Positions 62,246 to 64,000 of a DNA stretch of 64,000 bases are shown piece after piece. The DNA comes from Cavia porcellus (Eukaryota; Chordata; Mammalia; Rodentia; Caviidae). The stretch spans positions 248,001 through 312,000 of the forward strand of contig NW_026947706.1 of the NCBI RefSeq assembly GCF_034190915.1, written 5' to 3'. The notes under the pieces were generated by a model, which was given only the letters and a program-made list of their open reading frames with translations, searched no databases and was not told where the DNA came from. The stretch's first letter is position 1. Each line of letters starts with the position of its first letter. Both the position numbers and the translations under genes were made by a program.

Positions 62246-64000
62246 AAAAACATCGCGGGGTGGTGCGCATTGTTCGGTGTGTGTTACATTACATTCACTA
62301 GTAGGAGTGAGAAAAACATCACGGGGTGGTGTGAATCGGAGGGTCTGAATTAGGATAGGCAGTGAGTGGCAATGTAGGATGGAGAAAGGCACCGCTGTGT
62401 GGTCAGCATGGGTAGGTCAGGGAACATGCAGTGGCAATGTAGGATAGGTTTCAGAAAAACATCGCGGGGTGGTACGCATTGTTTGGGTGTGTGTTACATT
62501 ACATTCACTAGTAGGAGTGAGAAAAACATCACGGGGTGGTGCGCATTGTATGGGTGTGTGTTACATTACATTCACTAGTAGGAGTGAGAAAAACATCACG
62601 GGGTGGTGTGAATCGGAGGGTCTGAATTAGGATAGGCAGTGAGTGGCAATGTAGGATGGAGAAAGGCACCGCTGTGTGGTCAGCATGGGTAGGTCAGGGA
62701 ACATGCAGTGGCAATGTAGGATAGGTTTCAGAAAAACATCGCGGTGTGGTGTGCATTGTATGGGTGTGTGTTACATTACACTCACTATTAGGAGTGAGAA
62801 GAACATCACGGAGTGGTGCGCATTGTATGGGTGTGTGTTACATTACATTCACTAGTAGGAGTGAGAAAAACATCACAGGGTGGTGCGCATTGTATGGGTG
62901 TGTGTTACATTACATTCACTAGTAGGAGTGAGAAAAGCATCACGGGGTGGTGTGAATCGGAGGGTCTGAATTAGGATAGGCCGTGAGTGGCAATGTAGGA
63001 TGGAGAAAATCACCGCGGGGAGGTCTGCATGGTGAGGTCAGGGAACATGCAGTGTCAAAGTAGGATAGGTTTCTGAAAAACATCGCGGGGTGGTGCGCAT
63101 TGTATGGGTGTGTGTTACATTATATTCACTAGTAGGAGTGAGAAAAACATCACTGGGTGGTGCACATTGTATGGGTGTGTGTTACATTACATTCATTAGT
63201 AGGAGTGAGAAAAACATCAAGGGGTGGTGTGAATCGGAGGGTCTGAATTAGGATAGGCAGTGAGTGGCAATGTAGGATGGAGAAAATCACCGCGGGTTTG
63301 TCAGCATGGGGAGGTCAGGGAACATGCAGTGGCAATGTAGGATATGTTTCTGAAAAACATCGCGGGGTGGTGCGCATTGTATGGGTGTGTGTTACATTAC
63401 ATTCACTACTAGGAGTGAGAAAAACATCACGCGGTGGTGTGAATCGGAAGGTCTGAATTAGGATGGGCAGTGAGTGGCAATGTAGGATGGAGAACAGCAC
63501 CGCGGGGTGGTCAGCATGGGGAGGTCAGGGAATATGCAGTGGCAATGTAGGATAGGTTTCTGAAAAACATCGCGGGGTGGTGCGCATTGTTTGGGTGTGT
63601 GTTACATTACATTCACTAGTAGGAGTGAGAAAAACATCACGGGGTGGTGCGCATTGTATGGGTGTGTGTTAAATTACATTCACTAGTAGGAGTGAGAAAA
63701 ACATCAAGGGGTGGTGTGAATCGGAGGGTCTGAATTAGGATAGGCAGTGAGTGGCAATGTAGGATGGAGAAAAGCACCGCGGTGTGGTCAGCATGGGTAG
63801 GTCAGGGAACATGCAGTGGCAATGTAGGATAGGTTTCTGAAAAACATCGCGGGGTGGTGTGCATTGTATGGGTGTGTGTTACATTACATTCACTAGTAGG
63901 AGTGAGAAAAACATCACGGGGTGGTGTGAATCGGAGGGTCTGCATTAGGATAGGCAGTGAGTGACAATGTAGGATGGAGAAAATCACCGCGGGGTGGTCA
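62246..64000 (+). repeat. Partial second copy of the 7.16-kb repeat, running off the window
   Basis: Starts with a short n=1 super-unit (209 bp, gttcggtgtg A), then the paired aaaggcaccgctg C markers (62418/62695). It follows 55.25-57.2 kb at 7,164 bp until about 63.2 kb, where one n=2 super-unit (277 bp) is missing (offset 6,887), and then at 6,820 bp after an extra A in the earlier copy. The window ends inside a C monomer, so the array continues to the right. Confidence 0.9.

Larger units (their letters stand above)
1..64000 (+). repeat. Satellite array of A, B and C monomers filling the whole window
   Basis: The whole window is a head-to-tail array of roughly 930 monomers of 67-73 bp, all in one orientation. 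I saw no inverted monomer, no unique DNA and no inserted element. The monomers are A (67 bp), B (73 bp) and C (70 bp), ordered as (A)n-B-C with n from 1 to 7. The plus strand is strongly G-rich: a typical A monomer has 21 G against 9 C. Both window ends lie inside the array, so its true length is unknown. Location (centromere, pericentromere, subtelomere or a heterochromatic arm block) cannot be read from the sequence. The satellite family is not one I recognise. Confidence 0.98.

Noticed and set aside
1..64000. Telomeric or subtelomeric repeats
   Set aside because: No TTAGGG, TTTAGGG or similar tandem hexamer/heptamer is present. The gggtgtgtg in A resembles TG-rich telomere motifs but occurs once per 67 bp inside a longer monomer.
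1..64000. CRISPR array
   Set aside because: Repeats follow each other without unique spacers. The intervals between heads are themselves repeated monomer bodies.
1..64000. Inverted segments or a strand switch in the array
   Set aside because: No reverse-complement head or body was seen. The G-rich strand is plus throughout.
1..64000. A new protein-coding or RNA-based biological system
   Set aside because: There is no non-satellite sequence in the window. Possible satellite transcripts cannot be inferred from the sequence alone.

Overview
This window is entirely one tandem satellite array. I found no gene, RNA gene, transposon, CRISPR array or unique spacer DNA. From base 1 to base 64,000 it is an unbroken head-to-tail, same-strand array of three related monomers of about 70 bp: A (67 bp), B (73 bp) and C (70 bp). 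All three open with nearly the same 19-base 'head' (aaaaacatcacggggtggt in A and B). B and C also share a 16-base tail element (agtggcaatgtaggat). By hand count there are about 515 A, 207 B and 207 C monomers.

The array follows a strict syntax. B is always followed by C, and each B-C pair is preceded by a run of n A monomers, giving super-units (A)n-B-C. I located 206 successive C monomers by one landmark. The 205 spacings fall on n x 67 + 143 bp with only 1-2 bp slippage: n=1 (30 times), 2 (103), 3 (38), 4 (13), 5 (17), 6 (3), 7 (1). The order of n values is itself repeated, so the array has nested higher-order repeats. These include a 1,374-bp block (n = 3,2,2,5), a 3.85-kb block of 12 super-units (2,2,3,2,1,2,3,5,3,2,2,5) and a 2.49-kb block 'R' (3,2,1,3,2,2,2,2,1) recurring every 8.8-9.0 kb. 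There are also tandem duplications of 2.82, 2.91, 1.65 and 10.2 kb, and a very recent 2.475-kb duplication at 57.3-62.2 kb. Nearly all large copy-to-copy differences are gains or losses of whole monomers or super-units (67, 277, 554, 621 bp), as expected from in-register unequal exchange.

Layout: 1-20 kb is alternating 3.85-kb 'P' and 2.49-kb 'R' blocks. 20-30.4 kb is P and R material mixed with a third block, 'S'. 30.4-35.8 kb holds a 2.82-kb duplication. At about 35.8-36.2 kb the monomer variants change from a left type to a right type. A 10.2-kb tandem duplication (about 32.8-43.2 and 43.6-52.7 kb) copies this boundary, so left-type sequence reappears as an island at about 43.2-46.1 kb. 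53-64 kb is right-type and contains the 2.475-kb tandem copies inside a 7.16-kb repeat.

Organism: a eukaryote, because a pure 64-kb satellite with nested higher-order repeats is typical of centromeric, pericentromeric or other heterochromatin. Many recurrent variants are CpG to TpG/CpA changes, which suggests a genome with CpG methylation (vertebrate, some other animals, or plant). I do not recognise the satellite family and cannot name a species. The short open frames (60-105 codons) on both strands are by-products of the repeats and are not annotated as genes.
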